Both the position numbers and the translations under genes were made by a program. A DNA stretch of 32,011 nt from Gnetum montanum (taxonomy: Eukaryota > Streptophyta > Gnetopsida > Gnetales > Gnetaceae), in NCBI GenBank assembly GCA_015680685.1, contig MNCI01007769.1, positions 276,031 to 308,041 of the forward strand, given 5' to 3'. Positions within the stretch are counted from its first letter, which is position 1; each line of letters begins with the position of its first letter. Below the pieces are notes generated by a model. That model was not told where the DNA came from, searched no databases, and saw only the letters and a program-made list of their open reading frames with translations. Below are positions 9,300 to 19,953 of this stretch, in pieces.

Positions 9300-9533
9300 A
9301 TGTTATTGGGATCTTCAAATGGTATAGTGGCCTTTGTGGTCAATGTCAATGAGGGATTATCCATGGTTGGGGATGGTCCCTCTAGAGGGCGTAGATCCAC
9401 CTGTCCATTGATGCCTATATGGGACTTATTATCATGTAGCCCTCACAACATCAATAGCACCTTATTGTTAGCATCTCGTGTGCATACCTTGTTCCAAAAT
9501 CCTCCTGGAAAGGTGTACAAGGTAGAAAGTTGA
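9300..9533 (+). pseudogene. Possible first exon of the antisense gene, copy 1
   Basis: An open frame of 77 codons from ATG 9300, with a stop just upstream in frame, lies 70 bases before the clear exon at 9605. Two GT sites near its end (9513 and 9522) could be donors, but neither gives the phase required by the 9605 exon. I cannot tell whether it belongs to the gene. No family signature is visible. Confidence 0.25.
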
Positions 9534-9604
9534 GGTTGTTTAATTTATCATTTCTGCTTTAATGCCTAGTGGTTATTTATGTTTTGACCGTCGTTCCTTT
9601 GTAG

Positions 9605-12600
9605 GCCTCAATTTGATAAAGAAGAAGTATGCATAGGTGATGATGGACTTGCATTGGCTCATACTACCTTAGAGGCTTTCATGGCAGGTCCCACTCTCCA
9701 TGGTGCCGTGTGAGCCTAGACCAAGGGTGAAAGTGTCCATTTTCACAAACGATACTCTAAGGATTTTGCACAATGTGAGGCTTGGGGGTGGCTACATGGG
9801 GATTGGTCTCATAATGGGCTAGTTTTCCCATGTGATGCTGATTTAACTTCTAATGGTCTTAATTAACTTTCCAATGGTAAGTAATAGTATTTTTTGACTC
9901 TTCACGTTTGTTTGTTTTGCTACCACATTGGTTTTATTGATTCCATGGTTTTATCCTATGCGTGCAGTGGATATCACCCCTGGTGGGGTCACCATAGAGA
10001 CTGGGTGGACTGAGGGTACTTTGTCCATGAAGTTTGGAGATATTGATGATGCACAATGGTGGTTGCATGATGAGGCATCACTGCACATTATTGGTTTCTT
10101 AAGCGATGCTAGCCTCATGAAGTTGTTTACTGCTTTAAGTCCCAACGTCTCTGTGACTGAGATGATTGCGTTCGTTGATTCGTTCAATGAGGTTGTTACT
10201 TACTATAGCACTCATGTCAAGGGAATTATAGTGGATTTCCATCTATTGGCGGAGTTCTTTTTAGACGTCTTTGGCATGCCGGTAGATGGGGCTGGAGTGA
10301 CTTTGGATAGAGCACAAAAAGATGCCCATGTGGTTCATTAGCTAGAGGACTGGCTAGGTATACTTAAAGGTGCTAAGGGATTCCCTATGTAGGGAAAATC
10401 GAAAGTAACTGAAGTAAATGAGCTGTATCCACTGTTCAGAGAACCAGTGTTTTCTAAATCCCTATCCCAAGAGAAGAATTTTGGAGTAGAATTTGTGTGT
10501 ATCATGCATACTATTTTGGAGATTGGGGTGTGTTATAATTGGGCTCAGTTTTTACTTTCAGGTTTCCGCAGAGAGATAGTGACATTGCATTCGAATGTTG
10601 AGGCATAGTCCCATTTTCCCTTTGCATTCTTTACCGGTTACCTATGCCGACTAGCTGAATTTCTAGTAGTTCACGTGGGTAACGAGTACGTGTTAAGTGA
10701 TCATGGCCAAATATCTCACGCATGGATTCACCACTTGTTTGAGGTGATCAAATCTCAAGATGCTCCTGAAGGGATTGATGAATCGGTCTTTTTTACAACG
10801 GGGGGATACTTTGGTCATTCAATTCACATGCATGACAGTGTAGAGTTAGAGCTAGATGGTGTGCCCTATACTGCTAGGAGAGCCGTTCGAGTAATCAAAG
10901 AGATAATCGGGAAGGCGAAATCTAGAGTTCAAAGACCTAAGCACTCTAGAGAGGTTGCTCCAGCTATAGATGAACCAAAGGTGAAACGCATATGGTTTAA
11001 AATATCTACATGGGGTAAGTAAGCCTAATTCATTCATTTATCCTTATTTTATTATCATTATTATTATTTTTATTTTATTCTATTTTTATTTTGTGAACTT
11101 ATGAATGTCATCAGAGCCAACTCCTGAAGTAAGAAGAGAGGTGTTAGCATCGATCATAGAGGAGGAAGAGGTGGGTAACGGTGAGATAGAAATTCCCATC
11201 CCTTTGAGGGAAGAAACAAAAGAAGGAGCATAAGTTACCATAGAAAAAGGTCACACTATTGAATAGGCTAAAGCTGACGAGATGTTTGATGATTTCTTTG
11301 TAGGAAGGTTAAACTTTGGCACTCCTTTGAATCCGGGAGAAGAGAGGGATTTCGGTATGTTTTTGTTATTATGTTTATTTGAGTTTTGAGTTGTTTCATT
11401 TCTGATATTTAGAGTTTTTACTTTATGTTTTTTTCGCTACAAGACGCAGATGTTGAAACCAGGATGACTCCTAACGTTCGCTCGGGGATACCTACAATGA
11501 GGACTCCAATGGAAACAACCACCGAAGTTAGTTCGTCTCCCATACATGAACCATTTACTTTGATCAAAATGCTAAGTAAAATGGATTTCATCCTTGGTAT
11601 TTTCAATGAGTTAGTTGATCACATCCAACAAGCTCATCCTAAGATAGGTACATACATTTTAAACATCTTGTTTCTTTTTCTTTTCGCATCTGTTTCTACT
11701 GTCCGATGTCTAATGTATATTCTCCTTATATTGATAGGCGCTAAACTGAAGTAGAATCCATCCAAGGCTACTTGTATTGACAGTCTGCCTGAACTACCGT
11801 TAGAAATTGAGCAAGTGCCAAGACAGGTCTATGATGATGTGGCAGAATGTGTTGTGCAAAATGCCAAGTTGCTTTGGACATGTAGGCGTTCCATCGAAAA
11901 GCTATGGTTGCGAATTTAGGTAAGGGAGAAAGAGATTGCCAAACTATTAGTAGAATGAGATGAATTTAAGTCACGCTATGAGTTTGCCTCTGCTAGGTTG
12001 ACAAGTGATCATTCTTGGCCAACCTCCGAAGTTACTTATACTAGATATTGGAATCTATTGAACCACCAAGTAACTATGACTCGAGAGCTAGCAGAGTGGA
12101 AGGCACAAATTGACTTGTTGAATCTCAAGTGTCAGGATTGGAACGCTTTTGCTTCTAAGGTGCGGAAATTGGGCCAAGATGAGAAGAATCATAAGTACCA
12201 TTATAAAAAATNTGGGCCAAGATGAGAAGAATCATAAGTACCATTATAAAAAATCATTAAAGGAGATATCCATAGAAAAATTTCAACTGGAGATGTTTGT
12301 AGAGGGTTTAGGCCTACGGTCTTCATTTGATGCCTTTGCTAGGCACATTGTGGTAGAGATGGAATCTCCCAAGAGAGTAATCACCACAGCTTCTGTGGAG
12401 ATTTCTGTAGGCAAGTTTCCTCTTAAACGTCCTACTTGGTCTGCTGTGGACAAAGGGAAGGCCTTAGCCAACATTGATCTAGGCTTAGATGGAACTGACT
12501 GGACAAGTGTCCTTGAAGAAGAAATCCTTCATCGGATTGAGTTCGGTCTAAGGGGATGCTCTATAGTAAGTCGTTTGAACTTATAAATTTTTATTTTTTT

Positions 12601-12774
12601 TTCATAGGAAATGTTACCTTCCTTTCTTATATATTAGTTAATTAGTTAATTATTTTCTTTTTCTTTTTACAGAGTCATGGTGATTACAGTGGCCAGGAAG
12701 GTGGCCCCAATGGAGGGGAAACTCATGATGTAAGAGAACTTAAGGAGAAAGCCCCTCTTGATCCTGATGTTTAG
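9605..12774 (+). pseudogene. Spliced gene antisense to Tat element copy 1 (between protease and RT), unknown function
   Basis: Six exons can be joined: 9605-9876, 9968-11014, 11115-11354, 11444-11647, 11738-12565 and 12673-12774. Every junction has GT...AG ends and keeps one reading frame, ending at TAG 12772. The introns are 89-107 bp and T-rich, typical of plants. The frame holds eleven stops (seven TAG, two TAA, two TGA), all obtainable from CAG, CAA or CGA by C-to-T change, for example at 9711, 9717, 9864, 10339, 10390, 10606, 11231, 11264, 11752, 11917 and 11956. The product would exceed 800 residues. The large second exon has a hydrophobic region with YNWAQFLLSGFRREI and FPFAFFTGYLCRLAEFLVV, reminiscent of plant-transposon ORF domains (Transposase_32 or plant-mobile-domain type). 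That resemblance is weak and from memory. Exon 11738-12565 is charged and coiled-coil-like. A 42 bp assembly duplication (12170-12254) lies in that exon. Confidence 0.75.
12170..12254. repeat. 42 bp direct duplication around a single N (12212), probable assembly artefact
   Basis: Bases 12170-12211 repeat exactly as 12213-12254 with a lone N between them. Treating one copy as spurious keeps the exon frame of the antisense gene open on both sides. Confidence 0.85.
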
Positions 12775-13149
12775 CTCTTGAATTTGGCGTGTTGTTATTA
12801 GTTATGTTTCTACGGGTTGTAAACAGAAATTGTTTTTGTTGTTTTGAGTTGAGTTATATATGAACAGATGCATAAACTTGGCTAACTTTTGTAATCATCC
12901 ATTTAAATATTTATGTATTTTTTTATTTTTTTTAAAGTTGTCTGATTGTTGAGAAGAAATAATGTAGGGACATGGGGTGAAAGTCTTTTTGGTTGTTTTG
13001 GAGTTTAAGTCAAAATATGAAATAAAGTACAAATATAACCCAAACGATAACTGTGCCAAGGAAAACATAAAGGACAATGTAACTTGTACTACAAAGATGG
13101 AATCATAGAATGTCAACTGAGGATTTGAATTTTTGAGGCAAACAAAAGC
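12775..13149. other. 3' flank of the antisense gene, no gene seen
   Basis: AT-rich sequence from the antisense-gene stop to the tandem array. It should contain the 3' UTR of the antisense gene. I see no further coding signal. Confidence 0.45.
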
Positions 13150-13159
13150 AAACTCGCTC

Positions 13160-13445
13160 TAGTTTAAGGCCATTTTAGGCCATACGTGCGTGTGTGTGAG
13201 TGTCAGTTTAAAGTCATGATGGACTACAACATGATCATTCTAGTTTAAAGCCATTTTGGACCACTAATAAATAGGGGGATATCAATTGATACAATGGATT
13301 TCGATGTAAATCAGCCATTTCTTACCATGGCTAGTTTTATGTCATTGCGGACATGCGATAGTTTAACGTCATCCTGGACTTGCATAGTTTATCGTCATTT
13401 CAGATGATCATAGTTTAACGTTATTGTAGACTGATGTAGTTTGTT
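13160..13445 (-). repeat. Degenerate tandem array between protease and antisense gene (copy 1)
   Basis: About eight units of the AGTTTAA.GYCAT..YGGAC type. The last ones start at 13333, 13360, 13386, 13412 and 13438, a regular period of 26-27 bp; earlier ones are wider apart. The core matches the arrays at 3797 and 18845. Confidence 0.8.
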
Positions 13446-13479
13446 AATTCTTTAGTAACTTTTTGATTTTTTTTATTTT

Positions 13480-14562
13480 TATGTTAGGAGTGGGTTTAAT
13501 GGGTATGATCCGATACTTAGCATCTCCTTCTCTAATTATGTTGAATGGTAGCTCTAACTAGGAGACGTCTAGTAGAGTAAGCTTTGAGTTAGTATCCTTG
13601 GATGTTTCTAGGTTAGGTGGTGTTTCCTTGATTTTCGAGGGGCCATGTTTTATGGGTCATTCATCACTTTGGGTTTTACTTGTTTCTTTCAGTATGGGCT
13701 TTTTTGAAATTCTCTCGAGATTATGCTCATGTGGCGTGTCCTCTTGTTCAGGCTTCTCAAATTTAACTTCAAAGCCTTGATTTGCATTTGTGTGAGATGA
13801 GAAGGTGGATGTAGTAGCATCCCCATGGATAATGATTTCACCCCCCTCGTAGGGTAAGTGAATATCTTGATGAATGGGGAAAGACACTACTTTTAGCTGG
13901 GCTAACTAGGGTCATCCCAGGATTAGGTTAAAATGAGTCATCTCATCAATAACCACAATGTCTATGGATGTGGGGAACCAATCCCCTACTAGGAAATCCA
14001 AGGTTAATGTACCTTCGACTACTACTTGTGAACCATTAAATGACTTCAGGCAGGTCGTAGACATCGTTTTAATTAATTCTATAAGCCCTAACTATTCAAT
14101 GACAGGATAAGGTACCACGTTTGTGGCCGCTCCATCATCTACATGTACTCGATGTATTTGAAACTGATTGACTCGTATGGTTATATACATGGGTTTGTGG
14201 ATGACGTCTTCGGTTTTCTCATCGATCTTAATGTTTTTCGCATGAAATCCTAATGATTTAGTTTCAAATCCTTGTCATGTAGACATTACCGCGTGTATAG
14301 AGGGTTCATTTGTGGGTAGATTTTTGCTAACTAGGATCGATGTCAACATTTGTACAAAGGCTTTGCGATGAACTGGTGAAGTCAATATGAGGGTGTACAA
14401 GCTTAATGATGTATTCTTTTGTTTAAGGGCTTGTGTAACCTATGTTAGAGCATTAGCTAGGTCCTCACCATTGGGTATAATCTTGTCCATGGCCATTTGA
14501 TCCATTGGACCTAACAGTTGTATCTCACATGGGGTAACTTTCATGTTATTTTTCATGGCCAT
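13480..14562 (-). pseudogene. Retrotransposon aspartic protease region of copy 1
   Basis: Protease cleaves the gag-pol precursor. One frame runs 301 codons from ATG 14562 to 13657 with five stops. About 110 residues precede the active site HVDDGAATNVVPYPVIE (Asp codons at about 14132-14137). Then come ALKSF-type KSFNGSQVVVEG, TLDFLVGDWFPTS, the conserved NLILG-x-P-x-LAQL with two stops replacing Arg and Trp, and HLPYEGGEIIIHGD. The stops fit CAG to TAG, CGA to TGA and TGG to TAG. Beyond 13657 the tail (13480-13560) still reads LELPFNIIREGDAKYRI. No gag is visible upstream: the element seems cut at about 14590, where another repeat begins. RT does not follow directly; a repeat array and the antisense gene do. 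Confidence 0.85.
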
Positions 14563-14598
14563 TGTGTTCTTGATTTTTTCACTTAGGAATGCAAAACT

Positions 14599-14735
14599 TT
14601 TTCACTTGGGAATTAAGGCTTTCACCACTTATGAGGGATTTTTTAGCCCCAAAAGTTAATGTGAAATTACTTCTATTGGATTATAATCTTCACATTTTAT
14701 AATGTAATTTTAGCCTTGGGTTTCATGGGGTGAAA
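14599..14735 (+). repeat. Dispersed 137 bp segment A (inverted relative to 19698-19834)
   Basis: Read on the plus strand it begins TTCACTTGGGAATTAAGGC, passes GGATTATAATCTTCACATT and ends GGTTTCATGGGGTGAA. The reverse complement of 19698-19834 has the same landmarks (TTCACTTGGG, GGCTTTGACCACTTATAAA, AGCCCCAAAA, GGATTATAATCTACATTTAT, GGTTTCATGGGGTGAA). Both copies abut the protease side of a minus-strand element, yet lie in opposite orientation. Confidence 0.7.
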
Positions 14736-16190
14736 ATTAAATTGCAAAAATTTTACAACATGCATTTTCTTGGTGGTGTTTCAACTACTAGTATAGCCCA
14801 GAAAAAATTGTGAATGTTGAAAAACAAGACTATGACTAGAATGTTGTATACTGGATTAAGGAAAAACCCAAATCCTTACCAAAAAAAATTTACAAAATCT
14901 AATTTCATCTCCATGATGGCCAAAAAGCCCTAAATAATGTAGTGCCTAAAATATTCAATTACTAGAAAATCAAAAATTCTAGCCAATATACTTTTAACCC
15001 TAGATCCCAAGCGCCTTCAAGAAAGAGGATCAAAGGCACCCTAGAAAGTCTTTTTGATTACCCATGGAATTAGGGACTATAAAAAGGATAAATAATTTAA
15101 AACAATAATGCAGATATAGACTAAGAAAATACACAAAAATGAACTAGAAATAGGCTCCAATAAATAAACTAAAAATTTATTATAATAATAAAATATTGAA
15201 AAATTATGAGAGTTCAAAGTTGTACAAATTATTTTCCCAAATGCATAAGTAGTTTGCTTCGATAAAGCTTGAAGCCTATTGAAGTTGGTAGGTTGTGTTT
15301 TGCAGTCAACTTCATAATCCAAGTACTTCCCAACTTCAATTGCAAAAACTCCTTGGAGGTTTTCAACTCAAATTTGCAACATTGATGAATAGGAGGATAA
15401 ATGAGGAGTTTGGATTTTTGGAATTTTGGAACTATGCTAGGAGTCTCAAATATCCAATTTTTTACGAAATTTCTCTAAAAGCCTTACAAAAGGCCAAAGG
15501 TCTTAAGTGCTCAAGGTTGCAAAGGTTATTGGTTGTAGAAGTATGAAACAATGAAATCAAAAGCCTATTCAATGTGTTTGAAATTTTTTCTTATAGGTCT
15601 CATGGTTGTTAGTTTTGGTGGTACAAATTTTTTCCATGATTGCTAATAAATTGTTATAATTTGTAGGTGTAGTAGGCCATTATTTTCAATGTAGTTTTCT
15701 ATTTATGGAAAGTTTTGATGCACCTAGGCCACCAAAATCATGCTAGATAGCATAAATAGTAAATGGGTTTTCCCAACTATTCTAGCAACATCCATATACA
15801 CTAGCATTTTGGAAATAGTGCTAGCATTGGTGGAAAAATGCTAGAATTATTGGGATAATGTTGAGCTTACTAGAAAAACAAAGCCCTGACCACTCCATGC
15901 TACCTTGATGAAAAAAATAGAAACCTATCCATTCCAATGTTGGCCTTGCAACATCCACATTGGGTTATGCGACAACTATGTTGGAAATTGTGGGGAAACT
16001 AAGAACCCAACACTAGGTGTAGGTGGTTCTAGCATAGTTGAGGATATGGCCCACGTAAAACCCATGAAAATTCCAAGTCATAGAGGTGAACAAGATGTAC
16101 CTATTATTCTAGTGTCAGGCTTTCCCAAAGCTTCTATCATAGAAGAAGATCCTAGAGATTGAATAGACATGGACCATGAACAAGGTCTTC
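14736..16190. other. No supported gene; junction between copies 1 and 2
   Basis: AT-rich. ORFs at 15295-15546 and 15905-16162 (+) and 15077-15322 (-) show no family signature. In copy 1 the equivalent position would hold the region upstream of the antisense gene, then RT. I find no RT, RNase H or integrase motif here on either strand, so copy 2 seems to lack pol. GCTAGCAT-like motifs around 15730-15850 recur irregularly. Confidence 0.45.
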
Positions 16191-16199
16191 ATTAAATAT

Positions 16200-18390
16200 G
16201 CACAATTCAATTGGGTTATTCATGTCATTTCTAGGCTATGAGGGGAGATCTTCAAACTCTAAAACAAGATTGGTACAATATGCCACATGAATGTTTCATC
16301 TTTTGTAGTGTATCTAATGTAGTTTATGAAACTCTTGGTGGTGAAAAGGATGGATAATGGGTAACTCAAGATCCATCCCAACTCTCTAAGCCTTGGATGA
16401 AACACATTTTCCCAACCATGTAGGCTTAGAATCCACTAGAGAGTGTTGGTGAATCATTATTCACTACCACTAATAGATTTAGTGGGATGCATTTTCATTC
16501 TCCTAATAACATGGGGATTAAACCCCAAGTTGTTCATTTAAATGCTACAAAGGTCAGGAAGTTACATGCTAAAGTTAATGGAATAGTTAGAGTAAAGTGA
16601 AAGAGGCCTATGGTTGAGGAGATAACACTAGTTGTTGAGAAGCCTACGAAGACGAGAATCATTGTGAAACTTGGTCAAGTGCATCCTAGAATTGTAGGTA
16701 CATTTTATTCATGTTATTTTATTATTTAAGTAATTTTGTATTTGTGTTTCCTAATATATGACCATGTTATTAGCTTTTTTATGAAAAATATGCTAAGTAA
16801 TTCTATTTTTGTCCTTGTTGTTCTTATAGGTAAAGAACAAGAATTGGTGGCTCAGGAAGTAACAGTGAAGGCTAAATAGAACCACCTAGAGGAGGAGGTT
16901 CTACAATATCATGAAGATAAGGGCCTCTCCAATGCCACATTGGATGAAATTAATGCTATATTTGATGGTGCACAATTTGGTAAACCTTCTGTCATCATCT
17001 CAGATGAGCCTCCAGGTACTTGAGAATTTTGTTTTATATGTCATACTTTGTAGTTTCTTGTTTAAAACTATTTTTAATTGTTAGGCTATGATGATGCTTA
17101 TTTGTAGCTCCTCAACCTCAACTAGATGCTTCTACATCTACATTTCGCATGAAACCATGGGTGGAGGTTCTTGAAAAAATAGAGTTCATGCATGGGATGA
17201 CCAAAGACATGATTGATCAATTGCAAAAAATTGATTTGGATGTTGGTAAGAATTTTAGGTTATTTCACTTTTAATTGTATTTATCCTTTATGTTTTTAAA
17301 ATACTTTAAATATTTTCTTGATTATTTTGTTACTTCTTGTTTACATGGTTTTATGTGTTTATGTTGTTTATGTTACTTGCAATGTCAAAGGTTGGATGGG
17401 ATTCCAATTGTGCTATTGAAATAAATGAAATATGTAGCCTACCACTTGAAGTGGAAAATTTTCCATGAAGGTTCTATGAAAGTGTCACTAAATGTACACT
17501 CTCATGTGCTAGAACCTCATGGGAATGACAAAGTTCCAATGAGTTCCTACAAGAATGAGTTGTAGCTTTGGAAAGGAAAAATAAGAAACAAGCTTAGGAG
17601 ATTAAAGAACTCAATGATCATAAGTAGTTTGTGGAACCCCATGTGGCTAATAGGGACTCCTTACAAAAAAAAGAGATTGAATGGATGTGATATTAGAATT
17701 CCATCCATGACAAGGTTTCCCTTGCTAGAAGCCTCGTCGAGCATAAGCCATAGAAAGAATTATTGGATCATAACGTCTCATAGTGAAGGGACTATTGTTC
17801 CTTGATCCTTGAGTGGAACTGGGCACAAAAGGACCACAACAAAAAATATAAGGCTAAATGAAAGAGCTACCTAAAATTACTATAGGACAAGTTGATCAAG
17901 AGGTGCAAGCTAGAGTTACTCATGAGGGGAATCAATGTTGGAGATGCCTTCAAGTTGTTTGAAAGCTCTCTTGTGGTGGCCAATTCTCCAACTTCCAAGG
18001 TGACTAACACTTTTGGAGAGGTGACTACTACTACATTTTCATGAGAAGCATCAACCCGAACTAATGTTGATGAGAGCAACAACTTAACTAGAGTTAATCT
18101 TGATGAAGTAGATTGGGTCCACGTGACCAAAGAACAAATTTCCCATTTTCTAGAGGTTGGTCTTCAGAGCTTTTCCAAAGATGATATTACTTAAGAATCT
18201 TGTTAGGTTTGTTTATTTATATATATATATTAAATTTCTTATATTTTAGCATTTTTTATTTTTTATTTCATTATGTTGATAACTAATTAGACCTTTATTT
18301 TTATGATTGGTATAGGTACCAAGTGATACTAGTTATCCCAATGGAGATCACATTGGAGATGCTCCTCCTCCCGCTCCAGTTTCACCTTAG
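16200..18390 (+). pseudogene. Spliced gene antisense to element copy 2, homologue of 9605-12774
   Basis: Exons end or begin at the same places as in copy 1: an exon to 16697, then 16830-17015, 17108-17245, 17391 to about 18206, and 18316-18390 with its TAG. Introns of 92-145 bp have GT...AG ends, and the first three exons match the phase seen in copy 1. Matching blocks include GESLFTTTNRF versus DESVFFTTGGYF, VEVLEKIEFMHGMTKDMID versus LIKMLSKMDFILGIFNELVD, ICSLPLEVENFP versus IDSLPELPLEIEQVP, DEVDWVHVTKEQISHFLEVG versus GTDWTSVLEEEILHRIEFG, and the end PNGDHIGD versus PNGGETHD. Many stops and at least one indel (start of the 17391 exon) kill it. Its 5' part before about 16200 is not resolved. 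Two diverged copies with conserved exon structure show this is a real gene carried by the element. Confidence 0.72.
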
Positions 18391-18844
18391 TTCCCTTAGT
18401 CTTTATCATGCCTTTGGTTTAATTATGTTGTTGATGATGTTATGGCTACTTCTAGCCAATATTTGCTTCTGAGATTCTTATTATTTTTTAATGTTATTGC
18501 TACATAGTGTATCTATGACTATTGGACTTCTATTTATTTTTTATGTCATTTGGATTTTTGTCACACTATGTGACTATGACTACAAGTTATTGAAATTTTG
18601 GTTATTATATTTATTTATTATTTTTTAAATTTTAATTTTATTTATACATTCTAACATATTTAGTTTTATGCATCTTATGCACTTAATGTTTTGATCATGT
18701 TATGATGTCATGTTAGCCTACATTGGTTGAATCATGTAGTTATAAGGCAATATTGTGTAGCATAAAAATACAAATTAACTAGGACAAAATGTAAAATAAG
18801 GTGTTAATGTAGATGAAACATAAATAGATAACATAGGTGTTGTT
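18391..18844. other. 3' flank of the antisense gene copy 2, no gene seen
   Basis: Very AT-rich, with phrases such as ACTATGTGACTATGACTAC. The equivalent flank of copy 3 (27230-27350, minus) has similar CACTGTGTAACTAC and GTGCAACTATGGTTATGGAC text, so this belongs to the same untranslated region. Confidence 0.45.
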
Positions 18845-19000
18845 AGTTTTAGGCCATGGTAGGATAGGATGTTTTGCCAATTTTAGGTCATGGTGGGCCA
18901 TAGCTTTCCCAATTTTAGGCCTTAGTGAGTCTTTGTGTTTTGCTAGTTTTAGTTCATGGTGGACCATCACTATACCAATTTTAGATCTTAGTGGGAATGT
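18845..19000 (-). repeat. Degenerate tandem array between protease and antisense gene (copy 2)
   Basis: Five units of the AGTTTTAGGCCATGGTGGGCC type start at 18845, 18879, 18911, 18945 and 18977, alternating spacings of 34 and 32-34 bp. Orientation relative to the element is the same as in copies 1 and 3. Confidence 0.8.
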
Positions 19001-19439
19001 GCATTGAAAGAAAAACATTTTTTAAGTTTCTATGTTTTAAAATTTTTATAGATTTTCAAGTTTTAGAATTTTTATGGTATTTTTAGGTTTTACATTTTAA
19101 AAGAGATAATGAAAAAATAATGTAAACTATAAATAAAATTAAATTATAGGTTAGGTGCTAAATAAGGTTAAAAAATGTAAAATAAAGTTATGCAAAAATG
19201 GTATGTGCAAACAGATGTTAAATTAGGCTAATAAAACAAAAGAGAAGGCTACATGGTTATGGTCACAGGGTAAGCAAAAAGGAAATATGCATTCAATGAT
19301 GCAAGTGTTNCCACAGGGTAAGCAAAAAGGAAATATGCATTCAATGATGCAAGTGTTTCCTAATTTTTGAAAGATTAGGAAAGGTGTAGGATCTATGTTG
19401 CATGATCTTATATTCCTCATTTCCTTTGCTAACCACATT
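19001..19439. other. Spacer of copy 2 between array and protease remnant
   Basis: AT-rich sequence without a supported gene. It contains a single N (19310) flanked by a 46 bp direct duplication (19264-19309 and 19312-19357), a likely assembly artefact. Confidence 0.5.
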
Positions 19440-19690
19440 GAAGGGGAGCTCTTTTCATGATGCATCCATGATTTCATTGTTGTTATTTTTGGCCTCTTTC
19501 ACTTTATTGGATCTCTGGACTTCATCATTAATAGTAGGATTTTCTTCCTAAAACTCCACTTCAAATCCTTGTTCAATGTCAATATTGTTGACTACCAAGG
19601 GAGTTGCACTATCTCCATGAATAATTATTTCACCTCCCTTGTAAGGTAGGTGAAACACCACCCAAATTCCATTTTGTAACCATTTTATCA
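19440..19690 (-). pseudogene. Protease C-terminal remnant of copy 2
   Basis: Minus-strand reading gives FHLPYKGGEIIIHGD, then NNIDIEQGFEVEF and a charged tail ending in KELPFNVV, parallel to HLPYEGGEIIIHGD, NANQGFEVKF and LELPFNII of copy 1. The active-site half is absent: at about 19690 the coding sequence stops against the dispersed segment at 19698-19834. Copy 2 is therefore truncated inside protease and has no gag in view. Confidence 0.75.
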
Positions 19691-19697
19691 TGTAGGC

Positions 19698-19834
19698 TTC
19701 ACCCCATGAAACCTAAAGCTAAACATCATTATAAATGTAGATTATAATCCATGAGATGCAATCTCACATACTTTATATTTTTGGGGCTGAAAGATGCTTT
19801 ATAAGTGGTCAAAGCCTCATCCCCCAAGTGAAAA
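19698..19834 (-). repeat. Dispersed 137 bp segment B (inverted relative to 14599-14735)
   Basis: Same sequence family as the segment at 14599-14735, read on the opposite strand. A shorter plus-strand echo (GGCTTCATGGGGTTAAAAATG) follows at about 19858, giving a local fold-back with the end of this segment. Confidence 0.65.
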
Positions 19835-19953
19835 AAAATCACATAATGTCTATATTTTGGCTTCATGGGGTTAAAAATGCCTTTTGGTATGCCAAAATTG
19901 GCATTTTGATGGGTTTTATGGGTGGTATAGCATTTTCCACATTAGAGATACTT

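Noticed and set aside
9605-12774. Antisense gene as an ordinary host gene that retrotransposons landed around
   Set aside because: Homologues with the same flanking protease and array occur in copies 2 and 3, so it travels with the element. Ultimate capture from a host gene remains possible.
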